DNA of 64,000 nucleotides from Citrobacter youngae ATCC 29220 (GCF_000155975.1 NZ_GG730303.1:299320-363319), one strand, 5' to 3'; counted from the stretch's first letter, positions 9,824 through 19,652 are shown. Notes: generated from the sequence alone by a model not told the origin. Translations and numbers: made by a program.

Positions 9824-10317
9824 TGCGGATATTAGTCTTAGGGGTCGGCAATATTTTGCTGACCGACGAAGCCATCGGAGTACGTATCGTTGAGGCATTA
9901 GAGCAACGGTACATCCTGCCAGACTTTGTTGATGTTCTGGACGGTGGTACGGCTGGGATGGAGCTTCTCGGCGATATGGCGAACAGGGATCATCTGATCA
10001 TTGCTGACGCCATTGTGTCGAAGAAAAGCACGCCGGGAACGATGATGGTCCTGCGGGATGAAGAGATCCCGGCGCTGTTTACTAACAAAATCTCACCGCA
10101 CCAGCTTGGCCTGGCCGACGTATTGTCGGCTCTGCGTTTTACCGGCGAGTTTCCGAAAAAGCTGACCTTAGTCGGGGTCATTCCGGAATCGCTGGAGCCG
10201 CATATCGGGCTAACGCCGACGGTTGAAGCGATGATTGAACCTGCGCTTGAGCAGGTTCTTGCTGCGCTTCGCGAATCAGGCGTTGAAGCGCTCCCTCGGG
10301 AGGCGGCTCATGTCTGA
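9823..10317 (+). CDS. hybD: HybD, hydrogenase-2 maturation endopeptidase
   Basis: This 164-residue protease cleaves the C-terminal extension of HybC after nickel insertion. Family hallmarks are VLGVGNILLTDEAIGVR, containing the conserved Glu, then DGGTAGMEL and the Asp/His nickel-sensing positions (HLIIADAI, KISPHQLGLADVL). Length is standard. It overlaps hybC by one base and hybE by eight bases. Confidence 0.96.
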   Translation: MRILVLGVGNILLTDEAIGVRIVEALEQRYILPDFVDVLDGGTAGMELLGDMANRDHLIIADAIVSKKSTPGTMMVLRDEEIPALFTNKISPHQLGLADVLSALRFTGEFPKKLTLVGVIPESLEPHIGLTPTVEAMIEPALEQVLAALRESGVEALPREAAHV

Positions 10318-10798
10318 GGAGTTTGTCGGTTTTCAGACGGCCCCGAAGACGCAGATTCAGGCCGCGTTTGAAGAGGTTGCCCGGCGTTCAATGCACGATC
10401 TTTCTTTCCTGCATCCGAACATGCCGGTCTATGTCTCTGATTTTACGCTGTTTGAAGGTCAGTGGACGGGTTGTGTTATCACGCCCTGGATGCTCAGCGC
10501 ACTGATTTTCCCCGGACCGGACCAGCTCTGGCCGGTGCGTAAAATCAGCGAAAAAATCGGGCTGCGTCTGCCGTATGGCGAGATGACCTTTACCGTTGGT
10601 GAACTGGAGGGCGTATCGCAATACCTCTCCTGTTCACTGATGTCGCCGCTTTCGCACAGTATGTCGGCGCAAGAAGGCGTCCGTCTGGCTGACGATTGCG
10701 CGCGGATGCTGTTATCGCTGCCGGTCAGCGATCCAAATGCGCCGCAGCTAAATCGCCGCGCGCTGCTGCTGGGTCGTCGGAACTGCGAAAATGCATGA
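10310..10798 (+). CDS. hybE: HybE, hydrogenase-2 assembly chaperone
   Basis: I chose the ATG at 10310 (MSEEFVGFQTAP), which gives 162 residues, the usual HybE length. The open frame extends upstream into hybD, but the longer form is not expected. In E. coli, HybE binds the HybO Tat precursor and helps coordinate maturation with export (family knowledge). A GGGAGG ribosome binding site lies before this ATG, inside the end of hybD. The end overlaps hybF by eight bases. Confidence 0.95.
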   Translation: MSEEFVGFQTAPKTQIQAAFEEVARRSMHDLSFLHPNMPVYVSDFTLFEGQWTGCVITPWMLSALIFPGPDQLWPVRKISEKIGLRLPYGEMTFTVGELEGVSQYLSCSLMSPLSHSMSAQEGVRLADDCARMLLSLPVSDPNAPQLNRRALLLGRRNCENA

Positions 10799-11132
10799 GT
10801 TGTCTCTTTGCCAGAGTGCGGTTGAGATTGTTCAACAGCAGGCAGAGCAGCACGGTGTCAAACGTGTAACCGGCGTTTGGCTGGAAATAGGGGCGCTCTC
10901 CTGCGTTGAAGAGAGCGCCGTCCGTTTCAGTTTCGACATCGTCTGTCAGGGTACGCTGGCACAGGGTTGCGAGCTGCATATTGATTACAAGCCAGCCCAG
11001 GCGTGGTGCTGGGATTGCAGTCAGGTTGTGGAAGTCACCCAGCATGATGCGCAGTGTCCACTATGTCAGGGCGATCGTCTGCGGGTTGATGCTGGCGATT
11101 CACTGAAAGTGAAAAGTATTGAAGTTGAATAA
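10791..11132 (+). CDS. hybF: HybF, hydrogenase nickel-insertion protein (HypA family)
   Basis: This 113-residue HypA/HybF protein delivers nickel to the hydrogenase large subunit together with HypB. The conserved N-terminus MHELSLCQ carries the nickel-binding His2. The zinc site is made of two CxxC pairs, CWDC and CPLC, in the C-terminal half. It overlaps hybE by eight bases and is separated from hybG by 30 bases. Confidence 0.96.
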   Translation: MHELSLCQSAVEIVQQQAEQHGVKRVTGVWLEIGALSCVEESAVRFSFDIVCQGTLAQGCELHIDYKPAQAWCWDCSQVVEVTQHDAQCPLCQGDRLRVDAGDSLKVKSIEVE

Positions 11133-11162
11133 CCCATAGGTTGCTATGGGGCGGAGTCAGAT

Positions 11163-11411
11163 ATGTGTATTGGAGTCCCTGGTCAGGTTCTGGCCGTTGG
11201 TGAAGATATTCACCAGCTTGCGCAGGTTGAAGTGTGCGGCATCAAACGTGATGTCAATATTGCCCTGATTTGTGAAGGTGATACAGCTGAGCTGGTCGGG
11301 CAATGGGTGCTGGTGCACGTAGGGTTCGCCATGAGCATCATTGATGAAGACGAAGCTAAAGCCACGTTAGACGCACTTCGCCGCATGGAGTACGACGTCA
11401 CCAGCGCGTGA
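11163..11411 (+). CDS. hybG: HybG, hydrogenase maturation chaperone (HypC family)
   Basis: This 82-residue HypC-family chaperone begins MCIGVPGQV. The Cys2 exposed after Met removal binds the Fe(CN)2CO precursor carried with HypD and passes it to the large subunit. HybG serves hydrogenase-2 preferentially, and also hydrogenase-1 in E. coli. It is the last gene of the operon and is followed by a REP element. Confidence 0.96.
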   Translation: MCIGVPGQVLAVGEDIHQLAQVEVCGIKRDVNIALICEGDTAELVGQWVLVHVGFAMSIIDEDEAKATLDALRRMEYDVTSA

Positions 11412-11415
11412 TTTT

Positions 11416-11493
11416 ATGCCGGATGGCGCAGCGCTTATCAGGCCCGCGCCTTATATGTAGGCCGGATAAGGCGTTTGCGCCGCCATCCGGCAT
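11416..11493. repeat. REP/BIME element after hybG
   Basis: ATGCCGGATGGCG at the left and its complement CGCCATCCGGCAT at the right enclose two further GGCC-type half sites. This is a classic enterobacterial paired REP (BIME) between two convergent genes, hybG and yghU. It probably acts as a bidirectional transcript end or mRNA stabiliser. Confidence 0.85.
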
Positions 11494-11499
11494 CTTACG

Positions 11500-12366
11500 T
11501 TAACCCTGGCGCTTATCTTCGGTATTGGTATCGAAGTCGCTGGCGTCATGGCGCTCATGAAGCTGCTCGTTCAGCGGTCCATTAGTACGGTTTACAATCC
11601 GCCCACGCTTGACCGCCGGACGCGCCGCAATCTCTTTTGCCCAGCGCTGAACGTGCTTGTAGCTTCCTGCATCAAGGAACTCTGCCGCGTCGTAGACGTT
11701 GCCCAGAACCACATTGCCAAACCACGGCCAGACCGCCATATCGGCAATAGTGTATTCATCTCCGGCGACAAACTGATGCTGTGCCAACTGCTTATCCAGC
11801 ACGTCGAGCAGGCGCTTGGCTTCCATCGTGAAGCGATTAATCGCGTACTCAATTTTTACCGGCGCATAGTTATAGAAGTGACCAAAACCGCCGCCGAGGA
11901 AGGGGGCTGCACCCTGTAGCCAGAACAACCAGTTCAGCGTTTCAGTGCGTTTCGCCAAATCCTGCGGCAGGAAATAACCATACTTTTCCGCCAGATAGAG
12001 CAGGATTGCGCCAGACTCGAAAACGCGAACCGGCGGGTTTTGCGAGCAATCGCGCAGCGCCGGGATCTTCGAGTTCGGATTCACCTCAACAAAGCCGCTG
12101 GAAAACTGATCGCCATCGCCAATCCGGATAATCCAGGCATCGTATTCCGCGCCCTTGACGCCCTGCGCCAGCAGTTCCTCCAGCATAATCGTCACTTTCT
12201 GCCCGTTTGGCGTGCCCAGCGAGTAGAGCTGCAGCGGATGTTTGCCGACCGGCAGCGTTTTCTCATGGGTGGCGCCGGAAACAGGGCGGTTGATATTGGC
12301 GAATGCGCCGCCGTTCGATTTTTCCCACGTCCAGACTTTCGCGGGCTGATAGGTATTGTCTGACAT
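11500..12366 (-). CDS. yghU: YghU, glutathione transferase-like disulfide reductase
   Basis: This 288-residue cytosolic protein belongs to the Nu-class GST family (YghU/YfcG), which bind two glutathiones and have disulfide-bond reductase activity. The N-terminal extension (YQPAKVWTWEKSNGGAFANIN) and the thioredoxin-like segment LYSLGTPNGQKVTIMLEEL are typical, as is the VFESGAILLYLAEKYG glutathione site. A helical C-terminal domain follows. It lies between the hyb operon and gsp, another glutathione-related gene. The intergenic region 12367-12584 is presumably a divergent promoter region. Confidence 0.94.
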   Translation of the reverse strand: MSDNTYQPAKVWTWEKSNGGAFANINRPVSGATHEKTLPVGKHPLQLYSLGTPNGQKVTIMLEELLAQGVKGAEYDAWIIRIGDGDQFSSGFVEVNPNSKIPALRDCSQNPPVRVFESGAILLYLAEKYGYFLPQDLAKRTETLNWLFWLQGAAPFLGGGFGHFYNYAPVKIEYAINRFTMEAKRLLDVLDKQLAQHQFVAGDEYTIADMAVWPWFGNVVLGNVYDAAEFLDAGSYKHVQRWAKEIAARPAVKRGRIVNRTNGPLNEQLHERHDASDFDTNTEDKRQG

Positions 12367-12584
12367 ATTGACCTGCCTTCTGAGTGGTTGTGTTGATGCA
12401 GTGTAGCAGTTAGGTAGAACGCAATTTAACAGATTGGGACTTTATGTCGTTTTGTGCTGGAAGGGGAAGATAAATCTAACCCGTTCATTGTAGCCGGGCC
12501 GTACTCCATGAAGAGGAAATCAATGTTGGACGGAAATTGCTACCGTATTCACCATTAAAAATTGGCGGTGAATAAGCAGTAATA

Positions 12585-14873
12585 ATGAAAAAGGGTGTTC
12601 CAGGAGTAAGCGGTTATCAGGGCCCGGCGGGTGGATGGGGCGCGGTAAAAGCCGTCACTGCTTCGATGTTTTCGCAAAAGGCTGTCGCCCGCGACATTAT
12701 CGCGATGTTCAAAATGAACCAGGTGAAAGGGTTTGACTGCCCGGGGTGCGCATGGCCGGACCCCGGACATCGTGCGCCAATGGAGCTGTGTGAAAATGGC
12801 GTTAAGGCGGTCTCCTGGGAGACAACCAGTAAAAAAGCGTCACCGGAATTTTTTAGCCGTCATCCGGTTTCAACGCTCTGGCACTACAGCGATTATGAAC
12901 TGGAAAACATTGGTCGTTTGACGCATCCAATGAAATACGATGCAGCGTCAGACACTTGGCAGGCGGTGGATTGGGATATCGCTTTCCAGGAGATCGGCGA
13001 GCGTCTGCGCAGCTATGACTCTGCGGAACAGGTTGAGTTTTACACCTCCGGCAGAACCTCAAATGAGGCGGCGTTCCTGTATCAGCTGTTTGCCCGTGAA
13101 TATGGCAGCAGCAACTTTCCTGATTGCTCCAACATGTGCCACGGACCAACCAGCGCAGGGCTAACGTCGGCCATTGGCCTTGGGAAAGGGACCGTTGAAC
13201 TCGATGATTTTGACCACTGCGATCTGGTGATTTGCATCGGACATAACCCCGGTACTAACCATCCGCGCATGCTTACCACACTGCGCGACGTTGCCAAACG
13301 CGGGGCTAAAATTATCTCCATCAATCCGCTGAACGAAAGAGGGCTTGAGCGCTTTAGCTTTCCGCAAAGCCCGAAAGAGATGTTCACCGGTCAGGCGACG
13401 GAGCTGAGCAACGACTACTACCAGGTAAAAATGGGCGGTGACGCTTCGCTGCTCAAAGGCATAATGAAGGCGCTGATCGAAATGGATGAAGCGCGGATCA
13501 TACTGGATCAGCCCTCGACGCTCGATCATGCGTTTATCGAAGAGCATACCGCCGGATATGCAGCATTGTATGATGACTTGCGTCAGCATAACTGGGCGGA
13601 GCTGGAACAGGACTCGGGCCTGACGCGTAGTCAGATGGAGGACCTGGCGCACAGCTACAGTAAATCCACAGCCACCATAATTTGTTACGGGCTGGGGATT
13701 ACCCAGCATAAAAACGGCACCGGGAACGTTCAGCAACTGGTAAACCTGCTGCTGCTGAAAGGCAATATAGGTAAACCGGGGGCGGGGATCTGCCCGTTGC
13801 GCGGCCATTCTAACGTGCAGGGCGATCGTTCCGTGGGGATCAACGAAGCGGCGTCCGAAGACTTTCTGCAACGTCTTGAGGCGCATTTTTCTATTCGCGT
13901 TCCGCGCACGCATGGCCGCTCCAGCGTGGAGAGTATTCGGGCCATTGAGCGGGGAGACGCAAAAGCGCTCATCTGTATGGGCGGTAATCTGGCGGTGGCG
14001 ATGCCGCAGCCGCAACGTACCTTTGCGGCGATGAAAAACCTGGATCTGCAGGTCCATGTTGCGACCAAACTGAACAGATCGCATTTACTGCTGGCAAAGC
14101 ATAACTATCTGCTGCCCGCATTAGGCCGAACGGAGCGCGACATTCAGGCGACGGGGATTCAGTCGGTGACCGTCGAAGATTCGATGTCGATGGTCCACGC
14201 CTCCTGCGGCGCGCTGAAGCCTGCGTCCCGCTGGCTAAAATCGGAGCCCGCGATTGTGGCGGGCATGGCACGCGCCACGCTGCCTCTTTCACCAATCAAC
14301 TGGGAAGCGTTGACCGCGGACTACGCGTTGATCCGTGACGCCATTGAGGCCGTCATCCCGGCGTTCCACGATTACAACGCACGTATTACCGAGCCGGGCG
14401 GATTTCGCATGGATACGCCCGCTTCACGCCGTGAATGGCGAACGACGAGTGGCAAAGCCAATTTTATCGTCAGCCATCAGCGGGCGGTACAGCGGGAAAA
14501 TCAACCTGCCGATGCGTTAGTTCTGGCGACGCTGCGTAGTCACGATCAGTACAACACCACGATTTATGGCATGAACGATCGCTATCGTGGCATTACCGGT
14601 CGTCGGGATGTGGTGTTTTTAAGCGCCGAAGAAGCGGCGGCTCGCGGTCTGAGCCAGGGGGATGTGGTCAACGTTCAGGCGCTGGATGATAACGGCCAGC
14701 CCTGTGCGGATCGCATCATGTACGGCTTAACGGTGGTGATTTACAACATGGCGGCAGGCTCAATTGGCGCTTACCTGCCTGAAGCGAATATCCTGCTTTC
14801 ACTGGATGCGGTGGACACACAAAGTTTGACCCCGGCGTATAAAAGCGTACCGGTCACCCTGACAAAAGCGTAG
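12585..14873 (+). CDS. FdhF/YdeP-family molybdopterin oxidoreductase
   Basis: This 762-residue protein is a molybdopterin-guanine-dinucleotide oxidoreductase of the YdeP branch, related to formate dehydrogenase alpha subunits. Near the start, FDCPGCAWPDPG holds two of the Cys residues associated with an Fe-S cluster; ELCENG supplies another Cys. Central cofactor-binding segments include FYTSGRTSNEAAFLYQLFAR, NMCHGPTSAGL, and ICIGHNPGTNHPRM. The C-terminal cofactor domain includes LRSHDQYNTTIYGMNDRYRG. There is no Tat signal, so it is probably cytoplasmic. E. coli YdeP is linked to acid resistance, but the substrate is unknown, and I assign none here. The ribosome binding site before 12585 is weak. 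Confidence 0.85.
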   Translation: MKKGVPGVSGYQGPAGGWGAVKAVTASMFSQKAVARDIIAMFKMNQVKGFDCPGCAWPDPGHRAPMELCENGVKAVSWETTSKKASPEFFSRHPVSTLWHYSDYELENIGRLTHPMKYDAASDTWQAVDWDIAFQEIGERLRSYDSAEQVEFYTSGRTSNEAAFLYQLFAREYGSSNFPDCSNMCHGPTSAGLTSAIGLGKGTVELDDFDHCDLVICIGHNPGTNHPRMLTTLRDVAKRGAKIISINPLNERGLERFSFPQSPKEMFTGQATELSNDYYQVKMGGDASLLKGIMKALIEMDEARIILDQPSTLDHAFIEEHTAGYAALYDDLRQHNWAELEQDSGLTRSQMEDLAHSYSKSTATIICYGLGITQHKNGTGNVQQLVNLLLLKGNIGKPGAGICPLRGHSNVQGDRSVGINEAASEDFLQRLEAHFSIRVPRTHGRSSVESIRAIERGDAKALICMGGNLAVAMPQPQRTFAAMKNLDLQVHVATKLNRSHLLLAKHNYLLPALGRTERDIQATGIQSVTVEDSMSMVHASCGALKPASRWLKSEPAIVAGMARATLPLSPINWEALTADYALIRDAIEAVIPAFHDYNARITEPGGFRMDTPASRREWRTTSGKANFIVSHQRAVQRENQPADALVLATLRSHDQYNTTIYGMNDRYRGITGRRDVVFLSAEEAAARGLSQGDVVNVQALDDNGQPCADRIMYGLTVVIYNMAAGSIGAYLPEANILLSLDAVDTQSLTPAYKSVPVTLTKA

Positions 14874-14880
14874 TTCCTGC

Positions 14881-14988
14881 CGTGAATTTTTCGCCTCTGA
14901 GCGCCAGCCGCTGCGTTGAGGTGTATGATGATGTCAACCTCTGTCCGGTTAGTGTCGCAGAGCAGGCAATCAGAGCGAAAAATTCACG
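14881..14988. promoter_or_regulatory. long-stem inverted repeat between the YdeP-like gene and gsp
   Basis: The arm 14881-14900 (CGTGAATTTTTCGC then CTCTGA) pairs with 14970-14988 over 19 base pairs with a single bulged C. Inside, CTGCG/CGCAG (14911-14915 with 14956-14960) and GAGGT/ACCTC (14918-14922 with 14938-14942) can extend the fold. The structure ends about 40 bases before the gsp ATG. No T-run follows it, so a simple terminator is unlikely. It may be a structured leader of gsp or a small RNA. Confidence 0.6.
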
Positions 14989-15026
14989 CCAACCTGCTCA
15001 GGCTGTATTGTTTTGAGGTAAGGTGC

Positions 15027-16889
15027 ATGAGCAAAGGAACGACCAGTCAGGATGCCCCGTTCGGGACATTATTGGGCTACGCCCCAGGCGGCGTAGCAAT
15101 CTACTCTTCAGATTACAGCTCCCTCGACCCACGGGACTACGACGATGATGCGGCATTTCGCAGCTATATCGACGACGAATATATGGGCCACAAATGGCAG
15201 TGCGTAGAGTTCGCACGCCGCTTTCTCTTCCTTAACTACGGCGTGGTTTTCACCGATGTGGGGATGGCCTGGGAGATCTTCTCCTTACGCTTCCTGCGAG
15301 AAGTGGTGAATGACAATATCCTGCCGTTACAGGCATTTCCAAATGGTTCGCCCCGCGCGCCGGTCGCTGGCGCTCTGCTTATCTGGCAAAAAGGCGGCGA
15401 GTTTAAAGACACCGGCCATGTGGCGGTCGTTACCCAGTTGCTGGAAAACAAAATCCGTATTGCCGAACAGAACGTGCTCCATACGCCGCTGCCTCCCGGA
15501 CAGCAGTGGACCCGCGAACTGGAGATGGTGGTTGAAAACGGTTGTTATACCCTGCGTGATACCTTTGACGACACGACCATTCTTGGTTGGATGATCCAGA
15601 CCGATGATACCCGTGACAGCCTGCCGCAGCCGGAGATCGCCAATGATTCGCTGAAAATAGGCGGCGCGCGACTGGAAGATAACGGGCAGTTTGCTGGTAA
15701 ATGGCTTGATGAACAGGATCCGCTGCAGAAAGCCTACGTGCTGGCGAACGGCCACGTTATTAATCAGGACCCGCATCAGTACTTCACCATTACCGAGAGT
15801 GCAGAGCAGGAGCTGATCAAAGCTACCAACGAGCTGCACCTGATGTATCTGCATGCGACCGACAAAGTGCTGAAAGATGACAACCTGCTGGCGCTGTTCG
15901 ATATCCCGAAAATTCTCTGGCCGCGTCTGCGCCTTTCCTGGCAGCGTCGTCGGCATCATATGATTACGGGGCGTATGGATTTCTGTATGGATGAACGTGG
16001 ACTGAAGGTGTATGAGTACAACGCCGATTCCGCATCCTGCCATACCGAAGCCGGTTTGATTCTCGAAAGATGGGCCGAACGCGGCTACACAGGGCAGGGG
16101 CACAACCCGGCTGAAGGATTGCTCAACGAGCTGGCCGGGGCCTGGAAGCACAGCCGCGCGCGTCCTTTTGTTCACATCATGCAGGATAAGGATATAGAGG
16201 AAAACTATCATGCGCAGTTTATGCAGCAGGCGCTGCGTCAGGCCGGGTTTGACAGCAAAATTCTGCGTGGGCTTGATGAGCTACGTTGGGATGACGCCGG
16301 TCAGTTGATTGACGGTGACTGTCGCCTGGTGAACTGCGTCTGGAAAACCTGGGCGTGGGAAACCGCGATAGAGCAGGTGCGAGAGGTCAGCGAAACGGAG
16401 TACGCCGCGGTTCCCATTCGTACCGGACATACGAATCAGGAAGTACGTTTAATCGACGTGCTGCTGCGCCCGGAAGTGCTGGTTTTTGAACCTCTGTGGA
16501 CGGTGATCCCTGGCAATAAAGCGATCCTGCCGATCCTGTGGCAACTGTTCCCACATCATCGCTATCTGCTTGATACTGATTTCACTGTTAATGAAGAGCT
16601 GGCGCAAACGGGTTATGCGGTGAAACCTATTGCAGGACGTTGTGGCAGCAACATCGATCTGGTCAGTCACGAGGAAGAGTTACTGGATAAAACCAGCGGT
16701 AAGTTTGCCGAGCAGAAGAACATTTATCAGCAGCTTTGGTGTCTGCCAAAGGTTGCCGGTAAATATATTCAGGTTTGTACCTTTACCGTCGGCGGTAACT
16801 ACGGCGGTACCTGCCTGCGCGGGGATGAGTCGCTGGTGATTAAAAAAGAGAGTGATATTGAACCGTTGATCGTGGTGCAGGAAGCGTAA
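15027..16889 (+). CDS. gsp: Gsp, bifunctional glutathionylspermidine synthetase/amidase
   Basis: This is a cytosolic two-domain enzyme that joins glutathione to spermidine using ATP and also hydrolyses the product. I chose the ATG at 15027 (MSKGTTSQDAPFG), preceded by GAGGTAAGG. This gives 620 residues, close to the E. coli enzyme, whereas the open frame from 14916 would add 37 unsupported residues. The N-terminal CHAP amidase carries the nucleophile Cys59 in HKWQCVEFARR and a His in DTGHVAVV. The C-terminal ATP-grasp synthetase includes GRMDFCMDERGLKVYEYNAD and AGRCGSNIDLV. A terminator follows directly. It is the last recognisable backbone gene before the island. Confidence 0.96.
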   Translation: MSKGTTSQDAPFGTLLGYAPGGVAIYSSDYSSLDPRDYDDDAAFRSYIDDEYMGHKWQCVEFARRFLFLNYGVVFTDVGMAWEIFSLRFLREVVNDNILPLQAFPNGSPRAPVAGALLIWQKGGEFKDTGHVAVVTQLLENKIRIAEQNVLHTPLPPGQQWTRELEMVVENGCYTLRDTFDDTTILGWMIQTDDTRDSLPQPEIANDSLKIGGARLEDNGQFAGKWLDEQDPLQKAYVLANGHVINQDPHQYFTITESAEQELIKATNELHLMYLHATDKVLKDDNLLALFDIPKILWPRLRLSWQRRRHHMITGRMDFCMDERGLKVYEYNADSASCHTEAGLILERWAERGYTGQGHNPAEGLLNELAGAWKHSRARPFVHIMQDKDIEENYHAQFMQQALRQAGFDSKILRGLDELRWDDAGQLIDGDCRLVNCVWKTWAWETAIEQVREVSETEYAAVPIRTGHTNQEVRLIDVLLRPEVLVFEPLWTVIPGNKAILPILWQLFPHHRYLLDTDFTVNEELAQTGYAVKPIAGRCGSNIDLVSHEEELLDKTSGKFAEQKNIYQQLWCLPKVAGKYIQVCTFTVGGNYGGTCLRGDESLVIKKESDIEPLIVVQEA

Positions 16890-16922
16890 TCTTTTTGCGT
16901 GTTCTTTATTGAGATGTGAAAG

Positions 16923-16950
16923 GCCGGAGTATATATACTCCGGCTTTTTT
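16923..16950 (+). terminator. rho-independent terminator of gsp
   Basis: A perfect palindrome beginning GCCGGAGTATA (16923-16944) is followed by six T residues. It lies 33 bases after the gsp stop. Confidence 0.93.
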
Positions 16951-16968
16951 GCCTATGGTGAGCCGTCC

Positions 16969-17165
16969 TGAATAGCGTAGACACGTTCCTGACTTAAACC
17001 TGGGACACGTGATGATGACTGAGTTCAAACGCACCCAACGTGATTATCTTTATCCTTTAAAATAGCTGTTGTTGAACAGGTTGAAAAAGGCGAGATGACC
17101 TATAAACAGCCTCAGCAGCGGTATGGTATTCAGGGGCGCTCCACCGTGATTGTCTGGCTACAAAT
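16969..17165 (+). mobile_element. truncated IS3-family-like element (5' end of a helix-turn-helix transposase gene)
   Basis: From about 17010 the plus strand encodes MTEFKRTQRDYLYPLK, then a stop. In a shifted frame it continues as VEKGEMTYKQPQQRYGIQGR and STVIVWL, the N-terminal helix-turn-helix region of IS3-type transposase OrfA. The reading frame is broken and the element stops abruptly at about 17165, where rhs-derived sequence in the opposite orientation begins. It marks the junction between the backbone and the acquired region. Confidence 0.6.
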
Positions 17166-17168
17166 TGC

Positions 17169-17399
17169 CTATATTGGTGAATCTATATCTGTGGCCGGGT
17201 TAAATGGATATGTATAAGGATTCCGCCACGCCTCGTAGCCAATCGGGTTCTGCGTAATATACCTTCCTGGCCCCGGGGTGTAGTAACGATGCCGGTTGTA
17301 ATACAGCCCCGACTCCTCGTCATACTGCTGTCCCGGCAGCCGTATCAGCTGCTCCTCCGGGCTCTCCTCATTATTTATCAACACCAGACTCCTGGACAT
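17169..17399 (-). pseudogene. 3' end of an rhs gene (core end plus short tail)
   Basis: The minus strand encodes [20 protein letters not shown], then [17 protein letters not shown]. This is the conserved end of the Rhs beta-cocoon core, where the strain-specific toxin tip begins. About 26 residues follow ([22 protein letters not shown]), too short for a toxin domain. No Rhs core continues upstream of 17399. It is a decayed rhs in the opposite orientation to the intact rhs at 45.7 kb. Confidence 0.8.
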
Positions 17400-17629
17400 A
17401 CCAATTAAGGACTTTTGCCACCGCCTTTAAGTATCAATACATTGCCTCTGGCAGGCTGCTGTGTTCGTTTCGATGGGGTTGACGCTTCGTGTTAAGGCAT
17501 TGAGACTACACCGGGGACCAGGTGATTGTTCCCGGCCTTCAACACGTTACTGGGACTGGATGGCAACTCTCGCCGGTGATCTGCTGAAAATTGTCCGGTT
17601 TTGGTGTTCTGATGATGAGGCATAACAAA

Positions 17630-18262
17630 ATGCATAAATGCTGTCTGATGGCTTCTGTCATGTTGATGGGGGTTGCGCATGCAGCGCTCCCACCACCGGA
17701 GATCCCTGATGAAATGGTGATGACCCCGACGACGACACTGGTGTTGCCTTCTGGCGTGATGCTGGGGAACTACTTTCCACGGTTTGAAGACACCACCCTG
17801 TCGCAGGTTCAGCAGGCGATTGGCGTTAATAGTGGTATTGCTCATCAGGGCGATGCCGGAGGGAGCATTTACTGGCTCTGCTACACTATACCGGTGAAAC
17901 ACGGCGGGCAGCACTTGTGGCTGATTGCTTCCGGTGAAATGGGTGGGCTCGAACATGATATCACTGAGGTTACGGTACAGAGCGCCAATGGTACTGCACC
18001 TACTTCAGATTGCCCGGCACTGCCATCACGTTTTCAGCCTGTCCGGTTGGATAACAGCCCAGTCTGGCCGGGCGTGTCACGAGCGAAGGCAGTGCTGAGT
18101 ACCGGTGGCGGCAATCAGAACGGTAACTGGTTGTTTTTATCGTCGGAGAAATGGGTTCCACCAGGTTCATGCGAGGAAGCGGCACAGGAAAACAGTATGT
18201 ACATTCATACCGTCTTTGGGCATGTAGATATTGTTGATGCGGGTCAGATCACCGCGTGCTGA
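17630..18262 (+). CDS. hypothetical secreted protein, 210 aa
   Basis: I chose the ATG at 17630 (MHKCCLMASVMLMGVAHAALP) because GATGAGG lies nine bases before it and because it gives a clean signal peptide with an AHA-A cleavage site. The mature protein is about 190 residues and contains four or more Cys (WLCYTIPV, TSDCPALP, PGSCEEAA, final AC), consistent with periplasmic disulfides. I do not recognise the family. Its place among decayed rhs and small orphan genes makes a periplasmic immunity protein possible, but nothing in the sequence proves it. After it, 18263-18536 holds no gene that I can support. Confidence 0.6.
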   Translation: MHKCCLMASVMLMGVAHAALPPPEIPDEMVMTPTTTLVLPSGVMLGNYFPRFEDTTLSQVQQAIGVNSGIAHQGDAGGSIYWLCYTIPVKHGGQHLWLIASGEMGGLEHDITEVTVQSANGTAPTSDCPALPSRFQPVRLDNSPVWPGVSRAKAVLSTGGGNQNGNWLFLSSEKWVPPGSCEEAAQENSMYIHTVFGHVDIVDAGQITAC

Positions 18263-18536
18263 TGGGACCTGAACTGATGAAATACAATGATAAAAAATGA
18301 AGTGTGACGGGAATTTACTGAGACTAATATTGATTAACGTTGAGAAAGTGCGGATTTATTGTTTGGGCTGAATGGTGGGCATGAAAAGTTGAATGAGATG
18401 AGCAGCAAAAATGAGAAGCTTCGCCAGTTAAAACAGTAGGATACGGAATTCCGGACACATACCCAATGCCCCAGAGGGATAAACAGTAATCCCGTCAAAT
18501 CCGTAATATTTACCTGACTGCGAAATGTCTCCAGGT

Positions 18537-18893
18537 TTAGTCCACTCGCTTTGCTGATTCACTTCTAAGGTCGGGAAGAATACCTTCCTTTATCAGGGCC
18601 AGCGCGATGCCACCTAAAGAGCCGTATTTATTTGTCAAGTAAAATTGTTCTTTGTCGGATAAAGACTGCCACCATTTTCCATATCTGAAATGCCAATGAT
18701 GCTCTGACCAGTCGGGGAGTTGTATAAAATATTCTCTCTTGAACAACTCATTATCAATATCCCCGTTACAGTATTGCTCACATAGTGCTAATACACTGCT
18801 TGTTGGTTCGTTCTGGCTGCCACTGGCTTTGACTAGTTCATTGACCTTTTTTCTACGTTTCTTTTTTTCTTTTGTATCAATCATTTTTCTCAC
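18537..18893 (-). CDS. hypothetical protein, 118 aa
   Basis: This is a polar protein with a very basic N-terminus (MRKMIDTKEKKKRRKKVNEL) and a tryptophan/tyrosine-rich middle (PDWSEHHWHFRYGKWWQSL). GGTGAG lies before the ATG. It starts 17 bases inside the preceding small frame and lies downstream of the CbrC-family gene, so the three may form a leftward operon. No family recognised; a cytoplasmic immunity protein is one possibility given the location. Confidence 0.5.
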   Translation of the reverse strand: MRKMIDTKEKKKRRKKVNELVKASGSQNEPTSSVLALCEQYCNGDIDNELFKREYFIQLPDWSEHHWHFRYGKWWQSLSDKEQFYLTNKYGSLGGIALALIKEGILPDLRSESAKRVD

Positions 18894-19047
18894 CAGGTTT
18901 TGCTAAACAACCAGCATTATATACAATCCCGGATATGTTCTTTCTTAGAGAAGTATTAAATTCAGCCAGATAGTTATTACTATTATCCACTGGGATATAG
19001 TGTGAAATGGTGTAATCATTGTTGTTATAGCGTAAATATAAAGCCAT
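18877..19047 (-). CDS. short hypothetical or remnant frame, 56 aa
   Basis: Starting from the ATG at 19047 the frame reads MALYLRYNNNDYTISHYIPV and ends AGCLAKPGEKND. It fits between the CbrC-family gene (stop 19059) and the 118-residue gene (start 18893), but has no clear ribosome binding site, and the open frame extends upstream into the CbrC gene. It could be a small coupled gene or the tail of a broken one. Confidence 0.3.
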   Translation of the reverse strand: MALYLRYNNNDYTISHYIPVDNSNNYLAEFNTSLRKNISGIVYNAGCLAKPGEKND

Positions 19048-19058
19048 TCGAATCTGGG

Positions 19059-19652
<594 letters not shown>

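Noticed and set aside
13161..14084. 307-aa frame antisense to the YdeP-like oxidoreductase gene
   Set aside because: Shadow of a well-supported coding region; composition is odd and no family is seen.
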